A DNA stretch of 64,000 nucleotides from contig OX392535.1 in assembly GCA_947623455.1 (NCBI GenBank), positions 42,618,688-42,682,687 on the forward strand, in the 5' to 3' direction. Each line of letters starts with the position of its first letter. Position 1 is the first letter of the stretch. Origin of the DNA: Mimachlamys varia. Taxonomy: Eukaryota; Mollusca; Bivalvia; Pectinida; Pectinidae. Under the pieces are notes generated by a model, which made no database searches, was not told the origin of the DNA, and was given only the letters and a program-made list of their open reading frames with translations. This document shows, one piece after another, positions 25,301 to 30,473 of this stretch. Both the position numbers and the translations under genes were made by a program.

Positions 25301-28300
25301 AATTCAGTGATTGAAACACATTGTACGTAGCAGTGTTAAGTTAATAAAATGCAAATGAACCTGATTAGTTTACAGTTCAGTTAAGCATGGTAGCACTATA
25401 GGAAGTAATGTTCACAGAATTCAGCTTAATTCGTAAATAATTGACATTTGTAGATGTTACTTAGTAGGCTCGGTGGTCTAGTGGTAGGACACTGGGCTCG
25501 TGATCAAAGAGTTGTGGGACAGTGATTGGTTATGGCACTCGTTGTGTATCCTTGAGCAAGACACTTTACTTCGCTTGTTCCAGTCTACACAGCTAATAAT
25601 GAGTGCACACGTGGTTGGACTGTTGATTGCTAGCTGTGACCACCGAAATGGCAGCACTGATTGTATGCTCCCCAGAGAGTTGAGAACGATATTGAATAAG
25701 GCCCTATAACCACTTTCAGTAATTTGTGAACCGCTTTGAGACGATCTATAGTTACAAGAACCTTGAATTATTAATAGCAATCTATATGCTCCTTTAAGTG
25801 TATTTTTCAGACTTTCATTTATTTGTACACACATTTATTTGTCAGACAGTCGTTTATCTGTACTTATGTTTATTTGTCAGACATTCTTTTATCTGTACTA
25901 AATACGTTTATTTGTCAGACTTTCGTTTATCTTTACTAAATACGTTTATTTTTCAGACTTTTTTTTATCTGTACATATGTTTATTTTTCAGACTTTGTTT
26001 GATCCCTACTTCATTTCCTTCTACAACCTGTTCTATACCTCAATGCCGTGTCTCTTCATGGCCGCGTTTGACCAGGTAAGTACATTTTGTTTGTTTTATG
26101 TAGTGTAATACTATATTCCACATAATATCACATTCCACTTAATGTCATGTGTTTCCAAAATCCAGTTTTAATTATCCACAACATCCCTTACAGGACAATA
26201 AGTGTGTGCCTTTTACTGTTAATCCATCATTTCTTATGTATACCATCTTGGTTAAACTCTGTATTTACAGTGTACGTAAGCTCCATTACTCAAATACAAG
26301 ATGTCCAAAAGTCAATACAAGATGTCTAACACACCTATAATACTCAAGGTGGAGCTCAAAATGGTCTGGGGCAGGTGTTGTGGTATCTTTATGGATTTGT
26401 TCAGTAACTAACTAAGTTGAATCATCAGACCATGACACAATAACATATTTATCAATTACAGGACGTGAATGAGAGCTACTCGCTGCGCTATCCAAAGTTA
26501 TACACACCTGGCCTTAACGACATGCTGTTCAACAAGAAAGTGTTCCTGTTGGGTGTGACGGAAGGGTTCATCACGTCCCTCATACTATTCTTTATCCCCT
26601 ACGGGACGTTCTATTGGGCGACCAACCCCTGGGGCACGGACCTTGTCGATCATCAGTCCTTTGGGGTTGTAGTGGCGTCCATATTGGTGGTCGCGGTCAA
26701 CCTGCGGGTAAGTTTATATGCTGTAACAAGATGATTTATCGGAGTGCATATTAAAATCCAGACCAGTATTACTCACTTTTAATTGCAAATTTCGGCAACT
26801 GACAGTGCTTAAGTTAATCAAAGAATACTTAAATGTTTAGTGGACATTTCTTTTTTATTCCCCCGCCATAAAATGGGGCATATAGTGTTACCCATGTCCG
26901 TCCCGTCTCGTCAAAACCCGTCACGTCATGTCCCGCCCATGGTAATGTAACCAGCTTATTTAGATAACTACTGATCCATTTTTATTTTGGATACGTTATA
27001 AGCATGAAGAACTAATTTCATATGGGGGAAGGGGGCATTATGTCTCACAGACAGTTCTAGTTTCCCCAGACATGGTTTAACATATATAATGGATTTTGTT
27101 GGATCTAATTTTCATAATGTCAGGTCAAGTGGCAATAGTTTCAAGTTTTGCTGTAACGATTAAATATTACTACTGTAAACTGTAGCAGGAAATTTTCGTT
27201 GAACTTTTAGATTCCCCTCTGTAATGGGGACAAAGTTATCATCAAACAAGTATTAGAAAAATATATATAGCAGTTAAAATATAACAGCAGTTCAAAAGAG
27301 AAGGTCAAAATTGATATTTGCCAAATAGGAATTTTACTTCGAAGAATGAAAATTTGACAGTTCAACATAAACTTGCCAAATTGAATACTGTATCAGTGAT
27401 TCAGATTGGGCTCGGCCATCGGCAAATGGCCGATTGAAAATGCAAATCGCCGAGAAAAATATCTCTCATGGGACATAAGGGCCGGTAGTTTTTTTATTTT
27501 ATCAGACTAAATGGCCGATGAATTATCAGTTGCAAAAGACAACTGAAAGTATTTTTATCTAAAGTCAAAATATCTGTCGAAATACGATCGTTTGTCTATT
27601 TCCTGAACTTCACAGCGATCAAACATAACAAAACTGTTATCACTCGGGCGCTTGTTACCATTCTATGTCATATAAGATTTTACAAACGTTTGGACGATGT
27701 AAAAAAATAACTGCTATCACTTGGGCGCTTGTACTTTGCTGCAATAGTAACGATCTTTTGTAAGCGTTCAGAAGATACAGAAAAAAACATGGGACCTAAA
27801 AAACGAAAATTGCTGCAAGAGGGTCAGAAAACGGTCACACTAAAATTACGCCACAGGAGAAAATACGCCATAGGTACGCCATAGGATATTTTCGGAGCCA
27901 TAGATAAATGTACATACTATATCTTCAAAACACATCCTTTCATTCCTTGATTGGTGCATATTACACCATCTGGTGAAGTTTCATTGAAAACAAATGTGTA
28001 CTTTGTACCAAAAAACGATCTTATATCGGAGGCTCTCAGACACTAAAATACGCCATAGGAATCTAGTCAAGCAAGCGTAAAATCTAAATATTTTATGCAA
28101 CAAATAACTAATTTATTACAGTTATATATGTCATTTGAAAGTTATGGTTAAGTTTTAGTGTTAAAAAAATGTGTATTTTGTAAGAAAATCGGTAAAATTA
28201 CCGTGACGTGAAACTCTAATTATACGCCATACAGATGTAACCTCAATCTCTCTTGATATACTATTGGCAATCCTATGGCGTATTAAAGACTATATATTTT

Positions 28301-30473
28301 TTATATTGATATTTATTTTGTTCATTTATTCACTCAAGCATTATATTTAATACTAAAAATATATATATACCTAAAAAGCACAACAAAAATTTTCTATTTT
28401 ATACCCTTTTCTATGTTATGTTAAGACTATGTATTTTTGATATTAGTATATTTTTTTTTATTCATTTATTTACACATATACGTCCCTGATTAACAAAAAC
28501 ATTATTTTTGTTGCTTAATATATATCCTATGTCGACGGCACCAAGAAAATTTCAGCACAATGGCCTACTCCTATAACATAAGAGGCCGCTGGTCGGCCTT
28601 TTTATTATCGGATATGATTTTGCCGACTGCGACCTCTTATTTCCGAAGCACTAATTCTTTGATGCAGATTCCGCCCTCGATTGAAGGGGAATGAAATCGG
28701 CTTGAAAAAACCTACTTCAGTGATTGACAGTTCATAAAAACAGTGTCTACTCACGTTTTATGTAATTAAGATCCCATATGTATGTCAAAGATACAATTAT
28801 ATAAAATATTACGGACCGTCAAACAAAAAATACAAGACGAAGCGGCTGAAGCACCTCTCCGGCTTATTTTTCAAAATGGCTTCCTCGGTTGATTCAAATT
28901 AGTACAGGGTATTTTAAACGGAACGAAATGAGACAGAACTTGGTTGTATTCCGCTTGTAGAATATTGTACGTATTTTCATTTTTGTATTTACCGCAAAAA
29001 CCACGTGATATTTAAATTTACTTCCGACAATGTTGTCTGCTTCACTTCGACATAAGAAAAACATTATTTGTATAAAATTAAGTGTTTGACACGAAATTCT
29101 CCCGATTTCATGATGGATTTATGGAAAGGAATGCTATTTGGACTTTGTTGATCATTTAAATGTAAGTGACACGCTATATTTTTTTCAAAATCCTGACTTT
29201 GAAAAATTGATCGTCAGCATCGGGAAAATCAGCTATGGGCAGTTAGAGGTTACACGGCGCCTGTCAAAAAATTTCTCGCCGTGTTAAACCTCTAACATTG
29301 TTGGAGTACACAATGGCCTAAACTTTTTTGTAGTTCCGGACAAAATGGCCTAAGAAAATTTCAGCATTTAGGACATCTGTCCTTTAGTAAGACAGGCCAA
29401 TCTGAATCACTGCTGTATAGTTGTTGTTATTTGCGGTGGATTTAATTTTGCTATATTCATGGTCAACAATAATTCCGCAAAATTTTTAAAAAAAAGACCC
29501 TTGAAATATTATACACAATTAAGACTAATTACCATGAGAGAACAAATAATCTCGGCAGGACGTGAAATTTTCTCCCCGTGAAATTAAACAACTTTACAGT
29601 ATGCTGAAAATTTATTATTGTTGGAATTAAATTGAATATAAGAGGGAAAAAATTGTAACTTAATTAGTATGTATGATGATGGTGCGTTTATCATGATTAT
29701 TACATTACAGTGTGTATGATGATGGTGTGTTAATCATGATTATTACATTACAGTGTGTATGATGATGGTGTGTTAATCATGATTATTACATTACAGTGTG
29801 TATGATGATGGTGTGTTAATCATGATTATTACATTACAGTGTGTATGATGATGGTGTGTTAATCATGATTATTACATTACAGTGTGCGCTGGACACATCC
29901 TACTGGACTGGCTTCAACCACTTTGTGATATGGGGGAGCATGATCCTCTACTTCTGTTTCATTCTAACCATGTACTCCAGCGTGTTCAACTACACATACA
30001 TGGGCGTCGCCTACCAGGTCTACTCGACCGCCAATTTCTGGCTTTGTCTTCTTCTAACCATCACGATCCTCCTCATCCCTGTCATCGCGTACCGCTTCTA
30101 CTATCTCGACACCCAGCCCACGCTCAGCGACCGAGCTCGACTCAAACAGCGCATGTCCAAATCCAAGGCACGCTCTGGCGACATCACAATGCGTCGCCAG
30201 TCGACACTGCGTCGCAGCACAAGATCGTTACGCTCAGGCTATGCCTTCGCCCACCAGCAAGGTTTTGGCGAGCTGATTACCAGCGGCTTAAATATGCGAC
30301 AACGGGTCGAACAAAGTGAGGCAAGAGACAGTTCTGTACAATTAACTAAAATTAAACGAATTAACAGCTCGAACTCGCCACAGAACGGGAACAGTACCTC
30401 GGAAGGATCCCATGTCAATAATGTGTCGGAGCATGAACACGATAAACATGTAATGTTTAGTGAAAAGCTCTGA
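1228..30473 (+). CDS. ATP8B: ATP8B-class P4-ATPase (phospholipid flippase), 5'-truncated spliced gene
   Basis: Overall gene span; exons are listed separately. P4-ATPases use ATP to move phospholipids from the outer to the cytosolic leaflet, normally with a CDC50-type subunit. In exon order the joined exons show the TM1-2 loop and TM2, the actuator motif DGET, the TM4 motif PISLYVSVE, the phosphorylation motif DKTGTLT, nucleotide-domain KGAD, P-domain TGDK, the hinge [13 protein letters not shown]5 to TM10, and a basic tail with [17 protein letters not shown]. That tail motif and the VNNR and NNKLSKYEG segments point to the vertebrate ATP8B2/ATP8B4 branch rather than ATP8A. One 33-codon alternative exon plus 19 constitutive exons total 3474 nt (1157 residues plus stop). 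The usual length is about 1200, so roughly the first 100 residues (N-terminus and TM1) lie upstream of the window. All catalytic motifs are intact and every exon junction preserves phase, so the gene looks functional. Confidence 0.96.
1327..4069. other. Intron between alternative exons A and B
   Basis: 2.74 kb of AT-rich sequence. A less AT-rich patch at about 3190-3360 has no convincing exon. No third copy of the TM2 exon was found. Any sequence enforcing exclusive splicing would be expected here or in 4169-7077. Confidence 0.55.
4070..4168 (+). CDS. ATP8B: ATP8B alternative exon B (TM1-2 loop and TM2)
   Basis: Second 33-codon phase-0 exon, beginning [17 protein letters not shown] and ending KDAVDDF. 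It has a strong pyrimidine tract, acceptor CAG and donor GTGAGT. It shares 21 of 33 residues with exon A, and the differences cluster in the loop (TPL instead of PWY) and in the hydrophobic face of TM2. Including both exons would keep frame but duplicate TM2 and invert the later topology, so mutually exclusive use is the natural reading. Intact frame and splice sites argue against a dead copy. Confidence 0.88.
4958..5436. repeat. 23-bp tandem array
   Basis: About 21 copies of AACTTTATAAATTGATATAT plus AAT, with variants (GAACTGATAT, ATTGATTAAT). Intronic and very AT-rich. Confidence 0.95.
5437..6312. other. ATP8B intron, no feature seen
   Basis: AT-rich intron. Short ORFs here lack family signatures and splice context. 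Confidence 0.5.
6313..6606. mobile_element. MITE-like element with ~22-bp TIRs
   Basis: The left end CATATTCACTGTAATCAGTG is mirrored by the right end CACTTATTACAGCGAATATG, both followed inward by GCCC and a GC-richer GCACCC-type stretch. 294 bp, no coding capacity. Confidence 0.72.
6607..7077. other. ATP8B intron, no feature seen
   Basis: AT-rich sequence up to the acceptor at 7077. Confidence 0.5.
7078..7212 (+). CDS. ATP8B: ATP8B exon: start of actuator domain
   Basis: Forty-five codons, phase 0 to 0, acceptor TTACAG and donor GTACGT. Encodes [12 protein letters not shown] followed by [14 protein letters not shown]. This is the cytosolic segment after TM2 that enters the A domain. RHRSD..VNNR is typical of the ATP8B2/4 group. 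Confidence 0.93.
7213..7892. other. ATP8B intron, no feature seen
   Basis: Unique-looking intron sequence. It includes a short GAT microsatellite near 7852-7866. Confidence 0.5.
7893..7963 (+). CDS. ATP8B: ATP8B exon: actuator domain, ends in the DGET codons
   Basis: Twenty-three codons plus two bases, acceptor CACCAG and donor GTGAGT. Encodes [18 protein letters not shown] then TAELD. The glycine codon of the catalytic DGET loop is split across the following 3.55-kb intron (phase 2). Confidence 0.93.
8077..10874. repeat. 2.8-kb minisatellite, 32-bp unit
   Basis: Roughly 85 copies of a unit containing AATTAATATACTGATACATC and TCTACAAAACAG. Longer variants carry ACAAAG, ACAGAG or AAAAAAAG in place of ACAG and recur at intervals, which suggests multi-unit duplication. 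It lies in the intron that splits the DGET codons. Confidence 0.97.
10918..11436. repeat. 37-bp tandem array
   Basis: About 14 copies of a unit including CAGATTTCATTTTGACCGAT followed by TTACTTGTACACATG. GTTCAG and TGCACAG versions alternate. A decayed copy continues to about 11490. Confidence 0.96.
11515..11597 (+). CDS. ATP8B: ATP8B exon: DGETNLK and A-domain continuation
   Basis: 83 nt, phase 2 in and phase 1 out, acceptor TTTACAG and donor GTGAGG. Completes [14 protein letters not shown]. The DGET loop drives dephosphorylation of the phosphoenzyme in P-type ATPases. The intron on its left holds the 32-bp and 37-bp arrays. Confidence 0.92.
11598..11907. other. ATP8B intron, no feature seen
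   Basis: Short AT-rich intron. Confidence 0.6.
11908..12155 (+). CDS. ATP8B: ATP8B exon: end of A domain to start of TM3
   Basis: 248 nt, phase 1 to 0, acceptor GTTTTAG and donor GTAAGT. Encodes [16 protein letters not shown], then the conserved [20 protein letters not shown] and [10 protein letters not shown] leading into TM3. Sequence and spacing match class-1 P4-ATPases. Confidence 0.95.
12309..12466. mobile_element. 158-bp MITE with CAGTAAAACCCCACT ends
   Basis: The left terminus CAGTAAAACCCCACTTACTC is mirrored by GAGTGGGGTTTTACTG at the right. Ends starting CAGT with this composition resemble pogo/Tigger-type (Tc1/mariner superfamily) nonautonomous elements. That assignment is inference. 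The target duplication is not clear: TA on the left, TT on the right. Confidence 0.7.
12727..13150 (-). mobile_element. Penelope-like retroelement C-terminal fragment (copy 1)
   Basis: The reverse strand translates to a continuous segment containing [20 protein letters not shown], then [17 protein letters not shown]. This is the signature region after the GIY-YIG endonuclease of Penelope-like elements. The segment runs on into a 3' sequence that includes GATGAAGGTGACAGGGTACA. It lies head to head with copy 2, and the outer ~65 bp of the pair are inverted repeats. Decayed, with no complete ORF. Confidence 0.72.
13200..13414 (+). mobile_element. Penelope-like retroelement fragment (copy 2) with GIY-YIG remnant
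   Basis: The plus strand encodes [20 protein letters not shown] then [10 protein letters not shown]. This matches the YIGETGR...LxEH core of the GIY-YIG nuclease of Penelope-like elements, with one frameshift before it. Directly after [10 protein letters not shown] it jumps to the 3' terminal sequence, so it lacks the HAVxxxH segment still present in copy 1. Confidence 0.7.
13640..13869 (+). CDS. ATP8B: ATP8B exon: TM3 and TM4 with PISL
   Basis: 230 nt, phase 0 to 2, acceptor TTTTGTAG and donor GTGAGT at 13870. Encodes TM3, an exoplasmic loop ([19 protein letters not shown]) and TM4 ending [10 protein letters not shown]. The PISL motif (codons 13850-13861) is the P4 counterpart of the ion-binding site of other P-type ATPases and lines the lipid path. 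Reading through the donor meets TGA at once. A 63-bp repeat starting at this donor copies it several times. Confidence 0.95.
13867..14250. repeat. 63-bp tandem array copying a splice donor
   Basis: CAGGTGAGTAGACC starts at 13867, 13930, 13993, 14056, 14119 and 14182, exactly 63 bp apart, with a decayed seventh (CAGGTGTTT) at 14245. The first is the true donor of the TM3-TM4 exon. Each unit also contains CTGGTAAGTCTC, another strong donor-like site. The units are nearly identical (CCCGAGGG versus CTCGAGGC variants), which indicates recent expansion. Confidence 0.95.
14310..14500. mobile_element. MITE copy, GGGCCCAGTTGTTCAA family (truncated)
   Basis: Begins GGGCCCAGTTGTTCAAGAGG. It matches, over most of its length, the reverse complement of the element at 58053-58308, including TATCAAATATCTGGTA and AAAATTATGGGATTGTACC. 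The far end has diverged. Confidence 0.75.
14888..14978. mobile_element. 91-bp TTAA-ended foldback element, copy 1
   Basis: Begins TTAACCAACTCACTCCTGAA and ends AGGGGTAAATAAGTTAA. Its ends are mutually inverted, and its length equals that of copies at 32117 and 33128. Terminal TTAA suggests a piggyBac-like target preference (inference). Confidence 0.72.
15137..15299 (+). CDS. ATP8B: ATP8B exon: phosphorylation site DKTGTLT
   Basis: 163 nt, phase 2 to 0, acceptor GATCAG and donor GTGAGG. Encodes [20 protein letters not shown], then [21 protein letters not shown]. The aspartate that is phosphorylated during transport is the GAT at 15276-15278. Confidence 0.97.
15348..15441. repeat. 33-bp tandem repeat, three copies
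   Basis: GACAGGGGATGGAAAAGTCT followed by AGAGAATTCCCAG, three times. Intronic. Confidence 0.93.
15799..16013 (+). mobile_element. tRNA-derived SINE (Leu/Ser-like head)
   Basis: The head GAGGTGGCCGAATGGTTAAG is a pol III A-box and GATTTCGAATCCC a B-box, in tRNA-like spacing. A conserved body follows (CCTCCACCTCCAAAACCAGG, then TGACCCTGGCTGTTAATAGG) with an AAATAAACCAAAC-type tail. Flanks TTTAAACAGTT and TTTTAACAGTTT look like an imperfect target-site duplication. A related copy lies at 18990-19365. Confidence 0.85.
16523..16612 (+). CDS. ATP8B: ATP8B exon: [16 protein letters not shown]
   Basis: Thirty codons, phase 0 to 0, acceptor TTTACAG and donor GTATTA. NIMTF directly follows DKTGTLTQ in all P4-ATPases. 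The rest begins the nucleotide-binding domain. Confidence 0.93.
16656..17384. mobile_element. 729-bp nonautonomous DNA element with TIRs
   Basis: Starts CATGGTTCACACAGACTTGA and ends with the inverted AAAGTTTGTGTGAACCATG. Further in, both arms carry mirrored CCTTGAAAA-type motifs. The interior has no transposase. Confidence 0.72.
17660..17822 (+). CDS. ATP8B: ATP8B exon: nucleotide-binding domain ([11 protein letters not shown])
   Basis: 163 nt, phase 0 to 1, acceptor TTTTCAG and donor GTGAGT. A variable acidic/aromatic stretch is followed by the conserved [14 protein letters not shown]. Confidence 0.93.
17925..18211. mobile_element. 287-bp MITE-like inverted-repeat element
   Basis: The left arm AGATCCTTGTTTCTACTCC ... 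AATCTGACAACAT is mirrored by the right arm ATGTTGTCAGATCCTGAT ... GAATAATAAGGATCT. No coding capacity. Confidence 0.68.
18212..18891. other. ATP8B intron, no feature seen
   Basis: Ordinary intron sequence up to the acceptor at 18891. Confidence 0.5.
18892..18971 (+). CDS. ATP8B: ATP8B exon: [12 protein letters not shown]
   Basis: 80 nt, phase 1 to 0, acceptor TTAACAG and donor GTACGT. Encodes [20 protein letters not shown], a hallmark of the P4 nucleotide domain. A rearranged SINE begins just past the donor. Confidence 0.95.
18990..19365 (+). mobile_element. Diverged SINE with tandemly amplified 5' part
   Basis: A ~62-bp segment (GGTGACCAAGTGTTTAAGGT, then CATCCTGCTACCACTAGCCC) repeats about three times. 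It then runs into the SINE body (GGGGCATTTGCCAGGTCCTG ... CTGTTGATGGGACATAAAAC) recognisable from 15799-16013. The repeated segment is the tRNA-like head, degraded. Confidence 0.78.
19528..19629 (+). CDS. ATP8B: ATP8B exon: [11 protein letters not shown]
   Basis: Thirty-four codons, phase 0 to 0, acceptor TTTTCAG and donor GTAAGT. Encodes [10 protein letters not shown] and [12 protein letters not shown], conserved N-domain strands. Confidence 0.94.
19630..20003. other. ATP8B intron, no feature seen
   Basis: Short AT-rich intron. Confidence 0.6.
20004..20123 (+). CDS. ATP8B: ATP8B exon: ATP-site KGAD
   Basis: Forty codons, phase 0 to 0, acceptor TTTTAG and donor GTATGT. Encodes [20 protein letters not shown]. 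The lysine of KGAD contacts ATP in P-type ATPases. Confidence 0.95.
20124..20573. other. ATP8B intron with a weak inverted repeat
   Basis: GTAAGTGCTGTTC near 20172 is mirrored by GAACAGCGCTTAC near 20281, possibly a ~110-bp foldback element. Otherwise nothing is seen. Confidence 0.4.
20574..20671 (+). CDS. ATP8B: ATP8B exon: [14 protein letters not shown]
   Basis: 98 nt, phase 0 to 2, acceptor CCACAG and donor GTAAGA. Encodes [18 protein letters not shown], the conserved N-to-P domain return segment. Confidence 0.94.
20672..21311. other. ATP8B intron, no feature seen
   Basis: Ordinary intron sequence. Confidence 0.5.
21312..21490 (+). CDS. ATP8B: ATP8B exon: P-domain TGDK
   Basis: 179 nt, phase 2 to 1, acceptor TTTTCAG and donor GTACTG. 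Encodes [20 protein letters not shown] and [15 protein letters not shown] is a P-domain nucleotide/magnesium motif. A degenerate roughly 30-bp repeat starts within a few bases of the donor. Confidence 0.95.
21491..22210. repeat. Degenerate ~30-bp tandem repeat
   Basis: More than 20 degenerate copies of a unit around GGCCTTCAAGGGAATCTATA ATCCT. A higher-order ~60-bp unit (GAAGCCTTTAAGTAGAATCT) is better conserved at 21700-21950. It begins almost at the splice donor of the TGDK exon. Confidence 0.88.
22313..22596 (+). CDS. ATP8B: ATP8B exon: [10 protein letters not shown] plus variable P-domain insert
   Basis: 284 nt, phase 1 to 0, acceptor ATTTCAG and donor GTAAGT. Begins [18 protein letters not shown] and continues into a charged helix and a poorly conserved Asn/Gly-rich stretch ([11 protein letters not shown]). 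It ends [10 protein letters not shown]. Confidence 0.93.
22597..23293. other. ATP8B intron, no feature seen
   Basis: AT-rich intron. Confidence 0.5.
23294..23477 (+). CDS. ATP8B: ATP8B exon: hinge [11 protein letters not shown]
   Basis: 184 nt, phase 0 to 1, acceptor CACGTAG and donor GTAAGT. Encodes [20 protein letters not shown] and [14 protein letters not shown]. The two aspartates of GDGxND help coordinate magnesium. Confidence 0.96.
23478..24666. other. ATP8B intron with a ~73-bp direct duplication
   Basis: ATATACTCAGACTACTACCA through GATGAGAGATTTACTGTGT at about 24118-24185 recurs with small changes at about 24188-24258. The rest has no recognised feature. Confidence 0.6.
24667..24890 (+). 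CDS. ATP8B: ATP8B exon: P-domain end and TM5
   Basis: 224 nt, phase 1 to 0, acceptor TTTCCAG and donor GTAAGT. Encodes [20 protein letters not shown], then [17 protein letters not shown], and TM5 through [10 protein letters not shown] to CGFSAQ. Confidence 0.96.
24970..25270. repeat. Probable fossil dispersed repeat
   Basis: CAAGGTGACCTTATGCCATA, then GTCAACAATTTCCTCAAACG and a GC-richer tail, resemble a class of interspersed repeat I associate with molluscan introns. No ORF or terminal repeats are visible. Confidence 0.35.
25467..25772 (+). mobile_element. tRNA-derived SINE, second family
   Basis: The head GGCTCGGTGGTCTAGTGGTA is a tRNA-like A-box. The body contains CCTTGAGCAAGACACTTTAC and the 3' part GAACCGCTTTGAGACGATCT, a layout typical of metazoan SINEs with a LINE-related tail. 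The B-box is degraded, so it is an old copy. Confidence 0.8.
25801..25991. repeat. 35/38-bp tandem array copying a splice acceptor
   Basis: TTTATTT(G/T)TCAGAC recurs with CAG ending at 25810, 25845, 25880, 25918, 25956 and 25991, spacings 35, 35, 38, 38 and 35. The last is the acceptor of the TM6 exon. The spacings are not multiples of three, so upstream use would shift frame. Confidence 0.88.
25992..26075 (+). CDS. ATP8B: ATP8B exon: TM6 region
   Basis: Twenty-eight codons, phase 0 to 0, acceptor TTTTTCAG and donor GTAAGT. Encodes [20 protein letters not shown] and ends AAFDQ. The intron directly upstream is an array of near-copies of this acceptor. Confidence 0.93.
26076..26461. other. ATP8B intron, no feature seen
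   Basis: Short intron without recognisable elements. Confidence 0.55.
26462..26707 (+). CDS. ATP8B: ATP8B exon: TM7 and start of TM8
   Basis: Eighty-two codons, phase 0 to 0, acceptor ATTACAG and donor GTAAGT. Encodes [21 protein letters not shown]7 ending [11 protein letters not shown], and TM8 up to VVAVNLR. Confidence 0.95.
26708..27393. other. ATP8B intron left of the hAT-like element
   Basis: AT-rich intron. 26860-27060 (CCCCCGCCATAAAATGGGGC, then CCGTCCCGTC motifs) looks like a decayed dispersed repeat, but no boundaries could be set. Confidence 0.4.
27394..29412. mobile_element. 2.0-kb hAT-like element, nonautonomous
   Basis: Ends are CAGTGATTCAGATTGG and the inverted CCAATCTGAATCACTG. 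They are flanked by a perfect 6-bp direct repeat CTGTAT (27388-27393 and 29413-29418). Inside, an ATG at 27789 starts [17 protein letters not shown], resembling the basic N-terminus of transposon-encoded proteins, but it meets a stop after about 31 codons. GGCC(G/T)A-rich subterminal motifs occur near both ends. The hAT assignment rests on the ends and is inference; hAT duplications are usually 8 bp. Confidence 0.7.
27860..28286. mobile_element. Nested element with TACGCCATAGG ends
   Basis: AATACGCCATAGG at the left, doubled as GTACGCCATAGGA, is mirrored by TCCTATGGCGTATT at 28271-28285. It sits inside the hAT-like element and appears to break its ORF. Further TACGCCATA copies occur internally at 28042 and 28222. 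Confidence 0.5.
29668..29882. repeat. 43-bp tandem array copying a splice acceptor
   Basis: Five units of TGTGTATGATGATGGTGTGT ... TATTACATTACAG, with CAG ending at 29710, 29753, 29796, 29839 and 29882. The last is the acceptor of the final ATP8B exon. Every unit begins TGT GTA TGA, so use of an upstream copy would add an early stop. Confidence 0.93.
29883..30473 (+). CDS. ATP8B: ATP8B last exon: TM8-TM10 and C-terminal tail
   Basis: 196 codons plus TGA, entered in phase 0 through acceptor CATTACAG. Begins [20 protein letters not shown], then TM9, TM10 ([20 protein letters not shown]) and a basic tail ([32 protein letters not shown]). The [17 protein letters not shown] segment matches the conserved tail of ATP8B2/4. 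In P4-ATPases with solved structures the C-terminal tail is autoinhibitory. The final stretch is Ser/Asn-rich and poorly conserved. Five tandem copies of the acceptor precede the exon. Confidence 0.96.
   Translation, partial: CALDTSYWTGFNHFVIWGSMILYFCFILTMYSSVFNYTYMGVAYQVYSTANFWLCLLLTITILLIPVIAYRFYYLDTQPTLSDRARLKQRMSKSKARSGDITMRRQSTLRRSTRSLRSGYAFAHQQGFGELITSGLNMRQRVEQSEARDSSVQLTKIKRINSSNSPQNGNSTSEGSHVNNVSEHEHDKHVMFSEKL

Noticed and set aside
25467..25540. Functional tRNA gene.
   Set aside because: Degraded B-box and a SINE body and tail directly downstream.
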